From assembly GCA_003523185.1 (NCBI GenBank), contig DPGN01000037.1, forward strand, positions 1-53,567: a stretch of 53,567 nucleotides of DNA. Reading direction: 5' to 3'. The translations under genes were made by a program, and so were the position numbers. This document shows, piece by piece, positions 42,991-51,479 of the stretch. This DNA comes from Halieaceae bacterium. GTDB lineage: Bacteria > Pseudomonadota > Gammaproteobacteria > Pseudomonadales > Halieaceae. Under the pieces are notes generated by a model. The model ran no database searches. It was not told where the DNA came from and saw only the letters and a list, made by a program, of their open reading frames with translations. Every line of letters begins with the position of its first letter. The first letter of the stretch is position 1.

Positions 42991-44058
42991 TCAGTCCTCG
43001 CTCTGCTCAAACGGCAACCGCCGCGATGCGTGCTCCCAACCATCCTGAAGCCTGACGCCAATACCGATGAGCCGCACCGGCATCTCGCGCCGCTGCCATC
43101 CCTCGATAAGTAACTGACGATAGTCAGACTCGACGGCAGCTGTCCCTACGCGCTCAACCGTTGTACTGCTGAAATCGGAGAACTTCAGTTTCACAAAGGC
43201 CTTGTGAATGCTTTCGCTGGCATTCGCTGACTCAATGCGACCCAGTAATTGTTCAAAGAGCTTATCGACGTACGGCTCCCAGACTGTCGGTCCGGCAAGG
43301 TCCTCACCAAAAGTGGTTTCAACGCTGATCGACTTGCGGATGCGGCTTGGCTGGACGGGGCGTTCATCTTTGCCACGTGCGCGCTCGTGAAGCACAACAC
43401 CAAACTTACCAAAACGGCGAATGAGGTCATGCAGCTCCCACTCGCGGATATCCGCACAGGTCTTGAGCCCGTAGCGATGCATTTTTTCAGCGGTTACCGA
43501 TCCCACGCCTGGTATCTTTTTCACAGGCAATGCGCCGACAAAGGCATCAACCTGCTCGGGCGTTACAACGGTCAATCCGTCAGGCTTTTTCCAGTCCGAG
43601 GCGACCTTGGCGATAAACTTATTTACTGAGACACCGGCCGAGACCGTAATCTCGAGCTCTTTTTCCACCTTGGCCCGAATTTCCTTGGCGATCTTTGTCG
43701 CCGTCAGGCTCTCACCACTCGACTCAGACACATCCAGGTAAGCCTCATCCAGCGAGAGCGGCTCGATGATCTCAGTGTACTCCTCGAATATGCCACGCAT
43801 GGCCTTGGACGCCTCGCGGTATTTCATGAACTGTGGCGGTACGACAGTTAAATGCGGACATAGGCGCATGGCATGCGCAGTGGACATGGCGGAGCGCACC
43901 CCAAACTTGCGCGCATCGTAGTTGGCCGTCGTGAGGACGCCCCGACGCTCGGCACTGCCACCCACTGCCATGGGAATGCCACGTAGTGTTGGGTCGTCCC
44001 GCATTTCTATGGCGGCGTAAAAGCAATCAGCGTCGATGTGAATGATCTTGCGCTGCAT
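42991..44058 (-). CDS. dinB: DNA polymerase IV (Y family)
   Basis: 355 residues. Catalytic carboxylates are Asp9 (HIDADCFYAAIE) and Asp104-Glu105 (LSLDEAYLD), and the steric-gate Phe13 is in place. Helix-hairpin-helix region LPVKKIPGVGSVTAEKM and the little-finger domain follow. It copies past damaged bases at the fork with low fidelity. No clear LexA box (CTGT-N8-ACAG) is seen in the 42 bases before the ATG, which separate it from the acyl-CoA ligase upstream on the same strand. It may be read from the transporter-ligase transcript, or have a promoter inside the ligase gene. Confidence 0.96.
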   Translation of the reverse strand: MQRKIIHIDADCFYAAIEMRDDPTLRGIPMAVGGSAERRGVLTTANYDARKFGVRSAMSTAHAMRLCPHLTVVPPQFMKYREASKAMRGIFEEYTEIIEPLSLDEAYLDVSESSGESLTATKIAKEIRAKVEKELEITVSAGVSVNKFIAKVASDWKKPDGLTVVTPEQVDAFVGALPVKKIPGVGSVTAEKMHRYGLKTCADIREWELHDLIRRFGKFGVVLHERARGKDERPVQPSRIRKSISVETTFGEDLAGPTVWEPYVDKLFEQLLGRIESANASESIHKAFVKLKFSDFSSTTVERVGTAAVESDYRQLLIEGWQRREMPVRLIGIGVRLQDGWEHASRRLPFEQSED

Positions 44059-44100
44059 CGTGGTTCGACTCAGTCAGACGTGAAGGCGGCCACCGAAAAG

Positions 44101-45597
44101 CTACCCCTCAAACCACTTACTGAGTGATGGCTTGGTCACTTTACCGAGCGCGTTGCGCGGCAAAGCATCGGTGAAAATCCACTTTCGAGGGACCTTATAG
44201 CTGCTCATACGCGCGCGTGACCACTGCACGAAGCTGTCCTCGGAAACGGGATTCGCCAGAACGACCGCGGCGGCAACGATTTCACCCCATTCATCATCCG
44301 GGACGCCAATCACGGCCACTTCGCTCACATCAGGGTGCTCAAGCAACGTGGCCTCAATCTCGAGGGCAGAGAGCTTGTAACCACCCGATTTGATGATGTC
44401 GATGGAGGCGCGTCCCAAGATGCGATAGGCACCTTCATCAATGACCGCAATATCGCCCGTCAAGAACCAGCCATCGGCAAACGCCTTAGCGGTGGATTCA
44501 GGGTTACCCCAATACTCTCTGAAGGCTGTGCGGCTTTTCACCGCCAACTCACCGGGTGTGTGCGGGTCAGTAATGTCCTCTCCACTCTCACTGACACGTT
44601 TAATCACAACACCGGGCAACGGTTGCCCTACATGGCCGGGCCGGCGCTCACCCTCATAGGGGTTGGATAGCGCCATACCCAACTCGGTCATACCATAGCG
44701 CTCAAGAAAGCGCTGAGATGTCAGCGTTTCCCATTCGTCAAAGAGCGGCACTGGGCAGGCAGCAGAGCCCGAGACGTTGAGACGCATATTGGCGAAGCCC
44801 TCGGTCACTTGGTCACGCGTGGCTTCATCCAATGTCTTTAGATAGGCAATGAGTTTGACATAGATGGTCGGCACCGCCATGAAGACTGAGTAACGATCGT
44901 TCGCCACCTTGTGACACACCTGGTCAGCATCAAAGCGCGCGTACAGATCGACCGTGGCACCTCGCCACAACGCACAGAACAAAATATTGACGATGCCGTG
45001 GACGTGATGCAGCGGCAGAAATAGTGGAATGACATCCGTCGGTTCCCAACCCCAGGCCTCAATCAAAGAGGTCACCATTGCCGAGACGCTGGCGACCGTG
45101 TGAACCACGCCTTTGGGTTTACCGGTTGTGCCGCTGGTGAAAACAATGAGCGCACCCTGATCAGCCGCAACGGGCAATACATGTGGCACCTCCGCCTCGG
45201 GTAAGTCCTCGACTGCCAGCTGCGCCACTTTGAGCGCGTCACAGACTGCATCAAGTGCCTCCGAGCGCATCTCACTGGGGAGAAGGAGTCGCCTCACGCC
45301 GGCAACCGACAGACAGTGCGACAGCTCGTCTGCACTCGCGTGAACACTGAGAGGCACGGCAATACCACCTGCCGCCACAACACCAATAATCAGTGCCGCG
45401 TAATCAAATCTCGCGGGATAGAGGAAGGCCACGCGCTCTTCTTTTAGTGAATCCCCACCGTCCAGTAAACCCGCAACAACGCGCATGATCGCATCGTTCA
45501 ATTCGGTGTAAGTAAGACGACGCTCACCATCAACCAACGCTATCGCCTCACCTGCTCCGTTGAGGCTCGGAAACCACACCACCGTTTCAGTGCTCAC
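44101..45597 (-). CDS. Acyl-CoA ligase, malonyl-CoA synthetase (MatB/ACSF3)-like
   Basis: 498 residues. ATP loop IVFTSGTTGKPKGVVHT, then PLHHVHGIVNILF and ERYGMTELGMALSNPYEG, which match malonyl-CoA synthetase and ACSF3 better than long-chain ligases. RLNVSGSAACPVPLFDEW holds the Arg and Ser residues thought to hold the substrate carboxylate. DGWFLTGDIAVIDEG and the A10 lysine in PRNALGKVTKPSL are intact. The GTG at 45597 (or the TTG two codons earlier) is the start; either way the gene overlaps the stop of the MFS transporter, so translation is coupled. It likely activates malonate or a related small dicarboxylate imported by that transporter (inference). Confidence 0.82.
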   Translation of the reverse strand: MSTETVVWFPSLNGAGEAIALVDGERRLTYTELNDAIMRVVAGLLDGGDSLKEERVAFLYPARFDYAALIIGVVAAGGIAVPLSVHASADELSHCLSVAGVRRLLLPSEMRSEALDAVCDALKVAQLAVEDLPEAEVPHVLPVAADQGALIVFTSGTTGKPKGVVHTVASVSAMVTSLIEAWGWEPTDVIPLFLPLHHVHGIVNILFCALWRGATVDLYARFDADQVCHKVANDRYSVFMAVPTIYVKLIAYLKTLDEATRDQVTEGFANMRLNVSGSAACPVPLFDEWETLTSQRFLERYGMTELGMALSNPYEGERRPGHVGQPLPGVVIKRVSESGEDITDPHTPGELAVKSRTAFREYWGNPESTAKAFADGWFLTGDIAVIDEGAYRILGRASIDIIKSGGYKLSALEIEATLLEHPDVSEVAVIGVPDDEWGEIVAAAVVLANPVSEDSFVQWSRARMSSYKVPRKWIFTDALPRNALGKVTKPSLSKWFEG

Positions 45598-46903
45598 CGG
45601 CAAATACCCAGAGCAGCAGTCCGCCGATAACCAGTGGCAAAGCGAAGCTCAGAAATAGGCTGTACATACCCCAGCCGGCAGAAATGAGGGCACCCGCCAA
45701 CAAAGGCGATGCGATGGCACCGGTCCTGCCCAGTCCTGCCGCCCAACCAACTCCGGCGGCACGTACATCGCTAGGATAGGCCTGTGTGGCCAATGCGTAG
45801 AGGCACGTAAAGCCGCCGTGTAAAAACACGCCACCAATAAACATTAGCGTCATGAGGCTGCCCAGCGCAGTGGGCTCGGATAACCCGACGTAGGCTAATA
45901 CGCCCCCCGCTGACAGAAAGAACATTGAAAGTAAGGGCACTAGCAGTAACCGCGTGGTGAGAAATGCCAATATCAAAATGCCGGGAATCGCGCCCAGATT
46001 GAATCCGGTCAGCGCCTCAATGCCCTGCGCACGGGTATAGCCGGCATCCACAAACAAAGTCGGTATCCACGACAGCATGAAGTACATGGTGAGGAAGCCC
46101 ATGAAGTAAATGGCCCAGAGCACCAAGGTTCGGAAACGTCGCTCGGCAGTTAGGATCTGCGCAACAGGCGTCGCGCTGGGCCGCGTGACAGCAGCACTCA
46201 TGCCTGTCACCGCATCCCGGCTCAGGCGCGCTAACAAACCGTTCACCGCTACCTCTCGCTCTGGGTGGTTACCGGCGCGGCTCGCCAGAAACTCGGGGGA
46301 CTCGGGTAATAAGCCCCAGGTCACGATGCCAATCAATAATGTCAGAATACCGCCTGCCGTGAATACGGCGGTCCAGCCGTAGTCAGGAATCAACGCATTG
46401 GCGATGGGGCCTGCCAGCACTGCCCCAACGGGATAACCCATAACCACCAGTGACACGGCCAGACTCCGGTAGCGACTCGGCATGAACTCGGAAGCGAGCG
46501 CAGGTGCACTGCCAAATATCACGCCGATACCGAGACCTGAAATGAAACGAAGGATGGCGAAAACGGTGACGGAAGCCGTGCTCGCAATCCAACTGACGGC
46601 CAGCATGCTGAGACCTACGAGGAACATCGCGGCCACTAACAACAGACGGCGACCCAGCTGATCCGATAGTGGCGCCAAACCCGCCGCGCCAATAGCCATA
46701 CCAAACAGTGCTGCGCTAAATAACGGACCTAAAGCCGCGCGCTCAAGACCCCATGAAGCCGCCACACTGGGCGCCGTTACTGACATGGCAACGACATCAA
46801 TACCGTCAGCAAGATTCAGTAGAAACCCGAGCAGGACAACCAACCACATGAGTGGCACAACGGGCCCTTCATCGATGCGTGCTCGTACCAAATCAGCACT
46901 CAT
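45587..46903 (-). CDS. MFS transporter, aromatic acid/H+ symporter-like (AAHS)
   Basis: 438 residues, twelve predicted membrane helices. LLGFLLNLADGIDVVAMSVTAP is the TM1 acid motif (GxDxxxx) of the AAHS group. LSDQLGRRLLL and IASEFMP-type ASEFMPSRYRSLAVS are the loop 2-3 and 5 motifs, and the central loop carries a polar insertion. It should import a carboxylate with a proton. AAGGAA lies 6 bases before the ATG, so the start is placed there rather than 20 codons upstream, where the residues are polar. Coupling to a MatB/ACSF3-like ligase suggests malonate or another organic acid rather than an aromatic, though AAHS members mostly carry aromatic acids. Confidence 0.87.
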   Translation of the reverse strand: MSADLVRARIDEGPVVPLMWLVVLLGFLLNLADGIDVVAMSVTAPSVAASWGLERAALGPLFSAALFGMAIGAAGLAPLSDQLGRRLLLVAAMFLVGLSMLAVSWIASTASVTVFAILRFISGLGIGVIFGSAPALASEFMPSRYRSLAVSLVVMGYPVGAVLAGPIANALIPDYGWTAVFTAGGILTLLIGIVTWGLLPESPEFLASRAGNHPEREVAVNGLLARLSRDAVTGMSAAVTRPSATPVAQILTAERRFRTLVLWAIYFMGFLTMYFMLSWIPTLFVDAGYTRAQGIEALTGFNLGAIPGILILAFLTTRLLLVPLLSMFFLSAGGVLAYVGLSEPTALGSLMTLMFIGGVFLHGGFTCLYALATQAYPSDVRAAGVGWAAGLGRTGAIASPLLAGALISAGWGMYSLFLSFALPLVIGGLLLWVFAGEH

Positions 46904-47054
46904 GGTCTTTCCTTTGCTCTGCCTGCGGCTGCCGCTCGCGTCCGTAAAAATGGGGCTAACCAAACAACCTATTGATAGGCTCGATGATAAAACGAAACAG
47001 TTGTGCCTGTCCGCCGGAAGTGCATCCGCTCGTAGGTGTTAATTCTCTTATGAA

Positions 47055-47594
47055 TTAGATTCGACGGGCGATTTTGACGGCTTGCTCCGACCCAAAGCCC
47101 ACAACCCAGCACCAAACCTTGAGCAGGCTTGATTGCCCGTACGCTTCCCCGCCAGCCTCGTCACGATGATCAGCCTCGTCATTGCAGAACTGATGTATCG
47201 CTGCGCTTAGTGTCGCGTCACCGTAGGCCTCCAGCGCCGCGTACTGGGACTCGTAGTGTTTTACAACGAAGGTTTCAACCGCTTCGATCGATGCGTAGAC
47301 CCAATTTCGTCCGCCAAGTGCAGAGGCTGCACCCAAAACGAACCCTGATAGGCGCCAGAGGGGTAACAACAGGCTTTTCTGACGGGACGTTAGCCAGTCC
47401 TCAAAGAAACCGAGATGTGTCTCCTCAGTCGCCAGATGATGCTCTGCGAAAGTGCGTATTTCAGCATCGCGCGAAATCGCCAGCACACCTTTGTAAATCC
47501 AAACCGCGCCGGTCTCGCCTGCATGATTCGAGCGCATCGCACCTGCAAGGTGAGTTGGCAAAGTTGAGGCAGATTGTAAGGACGCTGTATTCAT
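47055..47594 (-). CDS. coq7: Demethoxyubiquinone hydroxylase (COQ7 family)
   Basis: 179 residues. A ferritin-like di-iron four-helix protein with the two halves of the metal site in SNHAGETGAVWIYKG and TEETHLGFFEDWL, then EAVETFVVKHYESQY and NDEADHRDEAG. It hydroxylates the benzoquinone ring in the penultimate step of ubiquinone synthesis at the inner membrane. AAGG precedes the ATG. Adjacent genes (alanine dehydrogenase upstream on the same strand, transporter downstream) are unrelated, so it stands alone. Presence of coq7 rather than ubiF fits many gammaproteobacteria outside the Enterobacterales. Confidence 0.93.
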   Translation of the reverse strand: MNTASLQSASTLPTHLAGAMRSNHAGETGAVWIYKGVLAISRDAEIRTFAEHHLATEETHLGFFEDWLTSRQKSLLLPLWRLSGFVLGAASALGGRNWVYASIEAVETFVVKHYESQYAALEAYGDATLSAAIHQFCNDEADHRDEAGGEAYGQSSLLKVWCWVVGFGSEQAVKIARRI

Positions 47595-47637
47595 AGTTGG
47601 CCGCCTTGGTAAAGCGGCACAACTATAGCGAATTAGC

Positions 47638-48753
47638 TCAGGAAGTCAGGGCTTCTGCCGGTGATATCGCATCCAAACTGAACGCTTCCCCGACACCCGC
47701 GTGCGTCAGCTTACCCGCATGCACATTTAAGCCGAGGGCAAATCTTGCATCACCCCGCAGTGCATCGAGGCCATGATTGGCCAATCGCACCACGTAAGGC
47801 AGCGTTGCATTGGTCAACGCCAGCGTTGCTGTTCTTGCTACCCCACCTGGCATATTGGCCACGCAGTAATGAACCACACCGTCAATCTCGTAGGTCGGGT
47901 CCTGGTAGGAGGTTGCCCGAGAGGTTTCGAAACAGCCGCCCTGGTCGATGGCGACATCGACCATGACACTGCCCTTCTGTAGTTTTGAGACCAGCTCGCG
48001 GCTAACCAGCTTAGGCGCGGCGGCACCGGGGATTAACACGGCACCGATAATGACATCCGCATCGAGCACTTGCTCTTCGAGTGCTGCCGCACTCGACCAG
48101 ACTGTCTCAATACGTCCCATGAAGATGTCATCGAGGTACCGGAGCCGATCAAGCGAACGATCCAGGACCACAACGCGTGCACCCATTCCCTGCGCGACTC
48201 GAGCTGCATTGGTACCCACCACGCCACCACCGATGACCACAACTTTCGCAGGTGCGACGCCAGGCACACCACCCAATAGGACACCGCGCCCGCCGCTCGA
48301 TTTCTTGAGGAAGTCACCGCCGGCCTGAGCCGCCAGACGACCGGCGATCTCTGACATAGGCGCCAATAGTGGCAAACCGCCGTTTGCACCCTCGACCGTC
48401 TCGTAGGCAATGCAGGTCGCCCCACTTTCCATAAGTAAATCGGTTTGTTGGCCATCTGCCGCCAAGTGCAGGTAGGTGAACAGCAACTGCCCAGGGCGAA
48501 GCTGCCGACATTCCCCAGGCTGTGGTTCCTTCACCTTAACGATCAGGTCGCAGTTGGCGAAAATAGTTTCAGGAGCGTCGACGATAGAAGCGCCGGCGGC
48601 CACATAATCTTCGTTTGAAAACCCGGCTCCCTCGCCTGCGTTAGTCTCGATCACGACCTCGTGGCCATGATTAATCAGCTCAACAACACCCGCGGGAGGC
48701 AGTCCTACCCGGTACTCGTGATTCTTTATTTCCTTTGGCACCCCAATACGCAT
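47638..48753 (-). CDS. ald: Alanine dehydrogenase
   Basis: 371 residues, the standard length. MRIGVPKEIKNHEYRVG begins the protein and Arg15, Lys75 (VKVKEPQ) and His96 (TYLHLAAD) are the substrate-binding/catalytic residues known from this family. The Rossmann loop VVVIGGGVVGTNAARVA binds NAD and VDVAIDQGGCFE holds the conserved Asp. It interconverts L-alanine and pyruvate plus ammonium. The second of two close ATGs is chosen because AAGG is then 9 bases upstream. It is divergent from an Lrp/AsnC regulator, the usual arrangement for alanine-induced ald control. Confidence 0.95.
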   Translation of the reverse strand: MRIGVPKEIKNHEYRVGLPPAGVVELINHGHEVVIETNAGEGAGFSNEDYVAAGASIVDAPETIFANCDLIVKVKEPQPGECRQLRPGQLLFTYLHLAADGQQTDLLMESGATCIAYETVEGANGGLPLLAPMSEIAGRLAAQAGGDFLKKSSGGRGVLLGGVPGVAPAKVVVIGGGVVGTNAARVAQGMGARVVVLDRSLDRLRYLDDIFMGRIETVWSSAAALEEQVLDADVIIGAVLIPGAAAPKLVSRELVSKLQKGSVMVDVAIDQGGCFETSRATSYQDPTYEIDGVVHYCVANMPGGVARTATLALTNATLPYVVRLANHGLDALRGDARFALGLNVHAGKLTHAGVGEAFSLDAISPAEALTS

Positions 48754-48799
48754 AACCATTGACCTTTTGGCTTGATGAGACCTCTAAAACGAGCAGGCG

Positions 48800-48811
48800 A
48801 TATCGCGATAT
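48800..48811. promoter_or_regulatory. Perfect 12-bp palindrome in the ald/lrp divergent region
   Basis: ATATCGCGATAT is fully self-complementary and lies about 47 bases before the ald ATG, within a 163-base AT-rich gap. Regulators of the Lrp/AsnC family bind short symmetric sites in such gaps, so this is a candidate operator for the adjacent regulator. No binding consensus could be confirmed. Confidence 0.35.
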
Positions 48812-48916
48812 TAATGGCTATTTGCGACTTTATTTTCGCTAAATTCACGCTATTAGCAGTGGAATCAACTTTTTTATTACGATATTTTTTTTTAAACAAC
48901 TGTTAAGGGGTTGGTG

Positions 48917-49378
48917 ATGGAAAGCCTGTCGAAAACGGATAAAAAGATTCTTTCGCTGCTTCAAAAAGACGGCAGAATGAGCGTTGCTGAGGTCGGTCGT
49001 CGTGTCGGCCTCACACCGTCGCCCTGCGCCGATCGCATCAAACGGTTAGAAGGCAAAGGGGTGATTACGGGGTACTACGCGCGTTTGGCTCCCAGCAAAC
49101 TGGATGCTGGTCTCGTAGTCTTCGTTCAGGTTACCTTACAACGCACCGCGGGCGACGCATTTAAGGCCTTCACCGACGCGATCGAACTTATTCCCGAGGT
49201 TGAAGAATGTCACCTCGTATCAGGTGAATTCGATTTCTTGGTCAAAGCACGTGTAAAGGACATGACGCACTACAAGGACTTGCTGGCCGGATCGTTACTC
49301 CAGCTGCCCAATGTACAGGAGTCTAAGAGCTATCCGGTCATGGAATCAGTGGTGCAGCGCTCGGGTATAAGACTGTAG
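48917..49378 (+). CDS. Lrp/AsnC family transcriptional regulator
   Basis: 153 residues. Helix-turn-helix (KILSLLQKDGRMSVAEVGRRVGLTPSPCADRIKRLEGKGVI) is followed by a RAM/ACT-like ligand-binding domain with VEECHLVSGEFDFLVKARV. The start is the ATG 6 bases after AAGGGG; two other start-like codons directly precede it. It is divergent from the alanine dehydrogenase gene, so it probably activates ald in response to alanine or another amino acid and represses or activates itself. Typical octamer-forming family; the exact effector cannot be read. A candidate operator is the palindrome ATATCGCGATAT between the two genes. Confidence 0.92.
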   Translation: MESLSKTDKKILSLLQKDGRMSVAEVGRRVGLTPSPCADRIKRLEGKGVITGYYARLAPSKLDAGLVVFVQVTLQRTAGDAFKAFTDAIELIPEVEECHLVSGEFDFLVKARVKDMTHYKDLLAGSLLQLPNVQESKSYPVMESVVQRSGIRL

Positions 49379-49484
49379 CAATACGTTCCGTTGCGCTATT
49401 GAGTCATTGGCGCCGGCCACCCTCTTCAATGCGACGCTTTGGCTCTTGAGCACCTAAAAACGCCGCCTAATACCCCGACGCTCT

Positions 49485-50156
49485 TCAAAACCCTAGGTAG
49501 CGAACAAAGTCGCTGTTATCCGCGCGCTCAGAGCGCACATCATTTGCGGGAAAGCTGTCATCGGGGTAACCCATCGCGATGCAAATCATGATGCTCTCGT
49601 CATCGGGAATGTCTGCGTGCTCACGTACAACATCTGATTGCATGATGCCCTGACCGTTGATGACACAGCCCAGGCCGCGCTCCCATGCAGCTAGAACAAT
49701 CCCGTAGGCCAGAGAGCCAAGAGCAAACTGGCTAATAGCTGCAGGCTCCAGATATTTGTCGTAGGTCAGTACCAAGGAGACAGGCGCGTCAAACTGGCGA
49801 AATCCACGCAACATCCAATCCATGCGCTTCTCTTTGTCATGGCGCTCAATTCCCATAGCCTCAAAAAGCTGGATAGCCACATCGACTTGCCGTTGTCGAT
49901 GAATACCCTCGTATTCTTCCTTGTAGGGAAAGTCCCGCACATGCGGCTTTCCCGCAAGGGTATTTTCCGTGTTTCCTTTACGAATGTTATCTAGCACGTC
50001 GCCCGTAACAGCATGTACCCGCCACGTCTGCGTGTTATAAGAGCTTGGAGCCCACTTCGCCGTCTCAATGATTTCATCGACAAGCTCCTTTGGTACTGGC
50101 TTATTCAGAAAACCGCGAGCACTTTTTCTTGATTTGGCAAATTGGGTGAAATCCAT
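49485..50156 (-). CDS. Nitroreductase family protein
   Basis: 223 residues of the FMN-dependent nitroreductase fold. SRKSARGFLNKPVPKELVDEI is the N-terminal phosphate/FMN-binding signature, APSSYNTQTWRVHAV is the conserved strand-helix, and the C-terminal half has LGCVINGQGIMQSDVVR and IAMGYPDDSFPAN. It reduces nitro groups, quinones or related acceptors with NAD(P)H as a homodimer. The start is placed at MDFTQFAKSRKS, with AAGGGA 8 bases upstream; the frame is open further up without coding character. It is divergent from the haloalkane-dehalogenase-like gene. Physiological substrate unknown. Confidence 0.92.
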   Translation of the reverse strand: MDFTQFAKSRKSARGFLNKPVPKELVDEIIETAKWAPSSYNTQTWRVHAVTGDVLDNIRKGNTENTLAGKPHVRDFPYKEEYEGIHRQRQVDVAIQLFEAMGIERHDKEKRMDWMLRGFRQFDAPVSLVLTYDKYLEPAAISQFALGSLAYGIVLAAWERGLGCVINGQGIMQSDVVREHADIPDDESIMICIAMGYPDDSFPANDVRSERADNSDFVRYLGF

Positions 50157-50311
50157 GCAATTTTTCCCTTTATGAGTTATCGAATACCACGTTGAACCCA
50201 CGCAACCGCAGCAAAATGATCAGGCAATCTACAGCCCTAAAAAAAAGCATGGGTATTGAACATCCGCCCTATAATGTCACAATGTATGTCTAAACCTAAA
50301 GAGCGGTCGAT

Positions 50312-51394
50312 ATGAAAATCTTGCGCACACCGGATAGCTGCTTTGCACAACTAAAGGACTATCCGTTCGAGCCTCACTACACGACAATAAAAACGCATGA
50401 CGGTCAGAATTTAAGAATTCACCATATCGATGAAGGTCCACGTGATGGCGCCGTCGTGCTGTGCATACACGGACAGCCCGTCTGGAGTTATCTCTACCGC
50501 AAAATGATTCCCTACCTCACCGCTGCAGGTCTTCGTGTTATCTGCCCGGACCTCGTGGGCTACGGTAAGAGCGACAAGCCTGCAGCACGTGAGGACTACA
50601 CCTACGAGCGCCAGGTCGAGTGGATGGGCGCATGGCTCGAGCAAAATGACTTCTCGGGGCTCACCTTTTTCGGACAGGACTGGGGTGGACTCATCGGCCT
50701 TCGACTGGTTGCCGCCCACTCCGACCGCTTCGATAACGTGGTTATTGGCAACACGGGCCTGCCGTACAACCCTGACGTACCGCAAGCAATGATCGACGAA
50801 GTCGAGGATTACCGTGCCAATGCGCCTACACCCTCACTATTCGGCATGTCCAAGGAACTTCGATCACTCTCATGGGACGGCAAGGCACCGAATCCGGCTC
50901 GCATCTTCGCCGTCTGGCAGAAATTCTGCTGGGAGACAGTCCATCCACCGTTTGGGCTGATGTTATCGATGATGACCGAGCAACAACCGACCCTCATGAA
51001 AGTCGCGAGAGCGCTGCTCCACAAATTGGGTATGCGAGCGCCGCTGCCATCGTCCGTTGCCAAGGCTTATGACGCACCCTTCCCAAGCGCCGAGTACACC
51101 ATGGGACCTCGCGCCATGCCGAGCCAGGTGCCCTCGCTACCAACGTCACCGTCGCTCGAGCAGCAACGACTCGCTTGGGAATTTTTCGAGGGCTTCGAAA
51201 AGCCCTTTGTCTGTGCCTTTGCCGACGATGATCCCGTCACCAAAGGCGGTGACGCCATTTTCTTAAACCGAGTACCCGGCACCAAGGGGCAGCCCCACAC
51301 CACCATCAAAGGGGCTGGACACTTCCTGCAGGAAACGCGACCCAAAGAGGTGTCTCAGGTCATTATTGACGTCGTAGCACGGTCGGCCGCCTAG
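50312..51394 (+). CDS. Haloalkane dehalogenase-like alpha/beta hydrolase
   Basis: 360 residues. The nucleophile elbow GQDWGG (Asp123-Trp124) is of the haloalkane dehalogenase type. HGQPVWSYLYRKM (53-65) is the oxyanion and halide-binding segment, FADDDPVTKGGD holds the acid, and GAGHFLQETRP the catalytic His. Two oddities: Gln55 replaces the Glu usual in this position of HGEPTWSYLYR, and the protein is some 50 residues longer than the 300-residue norm, because of an expanded cap domain between residues 165 and 265. It would hydrolyse a carbon-halogen bond, but epoxide hydrolase or related activity is possible. It is a single gene, divergent from the nitroreductase. Confidence 0.85.
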   Translation: MKILRTPDSCFAQLKDYPFEPHYTTIKTHDGQNLRIHHIDEGPRDGAVVLCIHGQPVWSYLYRKMIPYLTAAGLRVICPDLVGYGKSDKPAAREDYTYERQVEWMGAWLEQNDFSGLTFFGQDWGGLIGLRLVAAHSDRFDNVVIGNTGLPYNPDVPQAMIDEVEDYRANAPTPSLFGMSKELRSLSWDGKAPNPARIFAVWQKFCWETVHPPFGLMLSMMTEQQPTLMKVARALLHKLGMRAPLPSSVAKAYDAPFPSAEYTMGPRAMPSQVPSLPTSPSLEQQRLAWEFFEGFEKPFVCAFADDDPVTKGGDAIFLNRVPGTKGQPHTTIKGAGHFLQETRPKEVSQVIIDVVARSAA

Positions 51395-51479
51395 GCCGAC
51401 CCAATGTTTTGACGACTGCATACGGCGGCGAGTCTGTGCGCCCCGCTCTCAAGCGAGTGCGCCCAATCACCAACCCTAT

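Noticed and set aside
50270..50275. Perfect TATAAT before the dehalogenase-like gene
   Set aside because: No matching -35 at 16-18 bases; reported only as a possible promoter part, not as a feature.
51430..51475. Direct copies of GTGCGCCC around a short stem between the dehalogenase and dehydrogenase genes
   Set aside because: The stem is only four base pairs and lacks a T-run, so I do not call it a terminator.
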